A stretch of 64,000 nt of DNA from the NCBI RefSeq assembly GCF_012912105.1, contig NZ_QMEA01000008.1, positions 33,731-97,730 on the forward strand, in the 5' to 3' direction. Position numbers and translations under genes: made by a program. The notes under the pieces were generated by a model that was not told where the DNA came from, made no database searches, and saw only the letters and a program-made list of their open reading frames with translations. Source of the DNA: Brasilonema sp. UFV-L1. Its GTDB lineage: Bacteria > Cyanobacteriota > Cyanobacteriia > Cyanobacteriales > Nostocaceae. Below, piece after piece: positions 62,003-64,000 of the stretch (positions are counted from its first letter, which is position 1; every line of letters starts with the position of its first letter).

Positions 62003-62383
62003 ATGCCAGACACCTCAAACCTGAAACTAACCATTACATTTACCGATCCCAACTTGGATGAGGATGAGAAGAATGAGGAAGTCCAGAAGCTTCTAGCACA
62101 GATGCAAGATTTGGATGAAGTGGAAACAGTTGATCGAGTTGTGAAACCCAACACGCTGCTGGGAACCAAATCAGTCACAGGCTGGGTAGCAGCTCAGGTG
62201 ATTGCTTTTGTGAATCCGGAAAATGTAAAACAAATGTGGGGGTTTCTAAGCGATCGCCTAGCCAACAAACTCATTGAATTGGAAGCAGAAGCAAATGGCA
62301 AAAAAGTTAAGATAAAAGCAAGCAGTCAGCAAGAGTTAGAAGCAGCAGTCAAGGCAATACAGGAATTACTGAACCCAGAGTAG
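62003..62383 (+). CDS. EACC1-like effector-associated small protein
   Basis: A 126-residue protein. The N-terminal part (LKLTITFTDPNLDEDEKNE) and the pattern LLAQMQDLDEVETVDRV, then SVTGWVAAQVIAFVNPENV and GKKVKIKASSQQELEAAVKAI, match my picture of the effector-associated constant component 1 (EACC1) found beside caspase, trypsin or NTPase effectors in predicted bacterial conflict systems. A weakly hydrophobic helix lies in the middle. The caspase-GUN4 gene starts 10 bp downstream, so the two are an operon. Family assignment is from pattern, not search. Confidence 0.75.
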   Translation: MPDTSNLKLTITFTDPNLDEDEKNEEVQKLLAQMQDLDEVETVDRVVKPNTLLGTKSVTGWVAAQVIAFVNPENVKQMWGFLSDRLANKLIELEAEANGKKVKIKASSQQELEAAVKAIQELLNPE

Positions 62384-62393
62384 GCTGGTAAAC

Positions 62394-64000
62394 ATGGCGA
62401 AAGTTGCACTGCTTATAGGAGTGAGTGAGTATGAACCAGGCTTAAACCCGTTGGCTGGGGCTGTTATGGATGTCGATGCTATGCAGCGAGTTTTGCAGCA
62501 CCCAGACATGGGTAATTTTGCCGCATCAGATATCACAGTGCTGAAAAATCCCCAACGACAAGCGATGGAAGAAGCAATTGAAACGCTATTCTTCAATCGA
62601 CAAAAGGATGACTTGGTGCTGCTGTATTTTTCTGGTCATGGTATTAAAGATGACATCGGCAGACTTTACCTGGCAACATCTAACACTCGTAAAAACACTA
62701 AAGGAGAATTGGTCAGAACTACTGCTGTTGCTGCTAGCATGATACACAACCTCATGGAAAATAGGGGTTCGCGGCGACAGGTAATTATTCTTGACTGTTG
62801 CTTTAGCGGTGCATTTGCTGAAGGTATGAGGGCAAAAGATGATGGCAGTTTGGATATCAAGAATCAACTGGCAGAAACCAAGAAACCACAGGAAGTCGAA
62901 GGACGGGCAGTTCTGACTTCTTCTACTGCCATGCAGTATTCTTTTGAACAACAGGGTTCAGATTTATCAGTTTATACCCGCTACCTTGTAGAAGGAATTG
63001 AGAAAGGCGCGGCTGACACGGATAATGACGGCGTGATTTCGGTGGATGAACTGCATTCGTATGCGCGCGAGAAAGTACAGGAAGCAGCACCGGCGATGAA
63101 ACCAGAGATTTATGTCATCAAAGAGGGTTACAAAATTCAGCTGGCAAAAGCTCCGATAGACGATCCGAAACTGGAGTATCGTAAAGAAGTACAGAAATGG
63201 ATCAAAGAGGGTAAAATTTCGCGTTCAGTTCGTCGAGTTCTCAACCGTCGCCAGAGTGAACTGAGTTTGTCGGCGGATGAAGCAAAAGAAATTGAAAACG
63301 AAGTCCTTGTTCCTTTCCGCAAGCGCCAACAAAATCTACAAGAATATGAAGAAGCACTGACTGAGGCATTAGAGGAAGAAGGTACTCTCAGTCATCACAC
63401 ACGAGAGGTATTAAAACGTTTGCAGCAACTTTTGCAACTCAGAGATGAAGACATCGCGCCAATTGAGACGCGGTTAATCCCAGCACGCCAGCAGGAAGGA
63501 GAGGCGGATGAGACGACGAGTTCACACGAACAGATAGCGAAAGATATTGCCCCTGAACCTCCACCCCCTACAACTGATGAAGATGACCTCAGTTCAGAAA
63601 AAGGTGTAGACTACACGAAACTGCGAGACTTACTCGCAGCAGGAAAGTGGAAAGAAGCTGACAATGAAACTTACCTCGTGATGCTTCAAGCTGTCGGGCG
63701 CGAAGAAAATGACTACATTAGAAAAGAAGAACTCTTAAACTTTCCCTGTACTGACCTGCGCACAATTGACCAACTTTGGGTAAAATACAGCAATGGACGC
63801 TTTGGCTTCAGCGTTCAGAAAGAAATTTACCTCAGTGTCGGCGGCAAGCCGGACGGTAAATATTACGAAGAAGCCTGGGAAAAGTTTGGCGATCGCGTAG
63901 GTAGGAAAGTGAGAGAAAACTGGATTAGCTACTCATCTTTCACTTTTGATACAAGTGCCCCAAGAGGTCACCTCCCGTGTGTGGGGTGGGGGTGGGGGGT
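62394..64000 (+). CDS. Caspase-family (C14) protease with GUN4 domain, right edge of window
   Basis: The open frame runs to the window end (535 residues seen). Residues ~1-245 are a caspase/metacaspase domain: KVALLIGVSEYEPGLNPLAG, catalytic His82 in LYFSGHGI, and Cys136 in IILDCCFSGA. A 12-residue EF-hand-like loop (DTDNDGVISVDE, 208-219) follows. Residues ~258-370 form a helical, repeat-like linker (YRKEVQKWIKEGKISRSVRR), and ~405-515 match GUN4 (DYTKLRDLLAAGKWKEAD, FPCTDLRTIDQLWVKYSNG, RFGFSVQKEIYLSVGG). GUN4 proteins bind protoporphyrin/Mg-protoporphyrin. The end looks nearly complete (SAPRGHLP). Confidence 0.88.
   Translation, partial: MAKVALLIGVSEYEPGLNPLAGAVMDVDAMQRVLQHPDMGNFAASDITVLKNPQRQAMEEAIETLFFNRQKDDLVLLYFSGHGIKDDIGRLYLATSNTRKNTKGELVRTTAVAASMIHNLMENRGSRRQVIILDCCFSGAFAEGMRAKDDGSLDIKNQLAETKKPQEVEGRAVLTSSTAMQYSFEQQGSDLSVYTRYLVEGIEKGAADTDNDGVISVDELHSYAREKVQEAAPAMKPEIYVIKEGYKIQLAKAPIDDPKLEYRKEVQKWIKEGKISRSVRRVLNRRQSELSLSADEAKEIENEVLVPFRKRQQNLQEYEEALTEALEEEGTLSHHTREVLKRLQQLLQLRDEDIAPIETRLIPARQQEGEADETTSSHEQIAKDIAPEPPPPTTDEDDLSSEKGVDYTKLRDLLAAGKWKEADNETYLVMLQAVGREENDYIRKEELLNFPCTDLRTIDQLWVKYSNGRFGFSVQKEIYLSVGGKPDGKYYEEAWEKFGDRVGRKVRENWISYSSFTFDTSAPRGHLPCVGWGWG

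Overview
The window reads as chromosomal DNA of a filamentous, probably heterocyst-forming or related multicellular cyanobacterium (Nostocales-like). The evidence is a flv4/psiE-like/flv2 photoprotection operon, a HisZ gene, GUN4, DUF1822, DUF29, Uma2 and XisH/XisI family proteins, scattered HIP1 octamers (GCGATCGC), heptamer tandem repeats (STRR-like) and many small dispersed palindromic repeats of the 'GCGCAGCGTGCCC' type. No rRNA, tRNA, CRISPR array or intact insertion sequence was seen. Family names come from reading the proteins, not from a database search.

Layout. 0-6.9 kb: a recombinase running off the left edge, an AraC-type regulator with a stunted receiver domain, a lipoprotein/coiled-coil gene pair, three tandem copies (period 307 bp) of a small-protein gene plus a possible relative, then a VOC protein and an aspartoacylase-like gene. 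7-11.4 kb: the flv4-psiE-like-flv2 operon. 11.5-17.4 kb: two transporters, an orphan AbrB-type antitoxin, and a secreted sugar-oxidation operon (PQQ-type dehydrogenase, SMP-30 lactonase, DUF4380). 18-20 kb: a second copy of the lipoprotein/coiled-coil module. 20-20.9 kb: decayed xisH-xisI, broken by a 49-bp insertion and lying beside a 212-bp MITE with a perfect 9-bp target duplication. 20.9-31 kb: copper ATPase and chaperone, gyrA-lnt, ClC channel, hemW. 31-38 kb: PIN/TRAM, HAD, NurA, MarR-DUF2269, a shortened alkyltransferase, Uma2 and a response regulator. 38-42 kb: MoeB-rhodanese, a JAMM peptidase, and a membrane protein with a repetitive Gly/Cys-rich tail. 42-48 kb: sigma-like factor, DUF1822 and a 1239-residue CHAT protease/periplasmic-binding sensor. 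48-51.5 kb: two flotillins and an NfeD-like protein. 51.8-55 kb: a Tat-exported carbonic anhydrase whose 5' end is duplicated on the far side of a P450 gene. 55-61.4 kb: DUF29, LivF-type ATPase, ferredoxin, SDR oxidoreductase, hisZ, J-domain protein, DUF6888/6887 and inositol monophosphatase. 61.4-64 kb: a 201-bp tandem repeat, then an EACC1-like small protein and a caspase-GUN4 protein that reaches the right edge.

The strongest candidates for unusual biology are (1) the EACC1 + caspase-GUN4 pair, which looks like a predicted effector/conflict system tied to a tetrapyrrole-binding domain; (2) the sigma-DUF1822-CHAT operon, in which a cytoplasmic caspase-like domain is joined through one membrane helix to two tandem TPR-like/periplasmic-binding units; and (3) the lipoprotein plus coiled-coil two-gene module that occurs twice in 20 kb. 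The rest is mostly ordinary cyanobacterial housekeeping embedded in a repeat-rich, decaying intergenic background.
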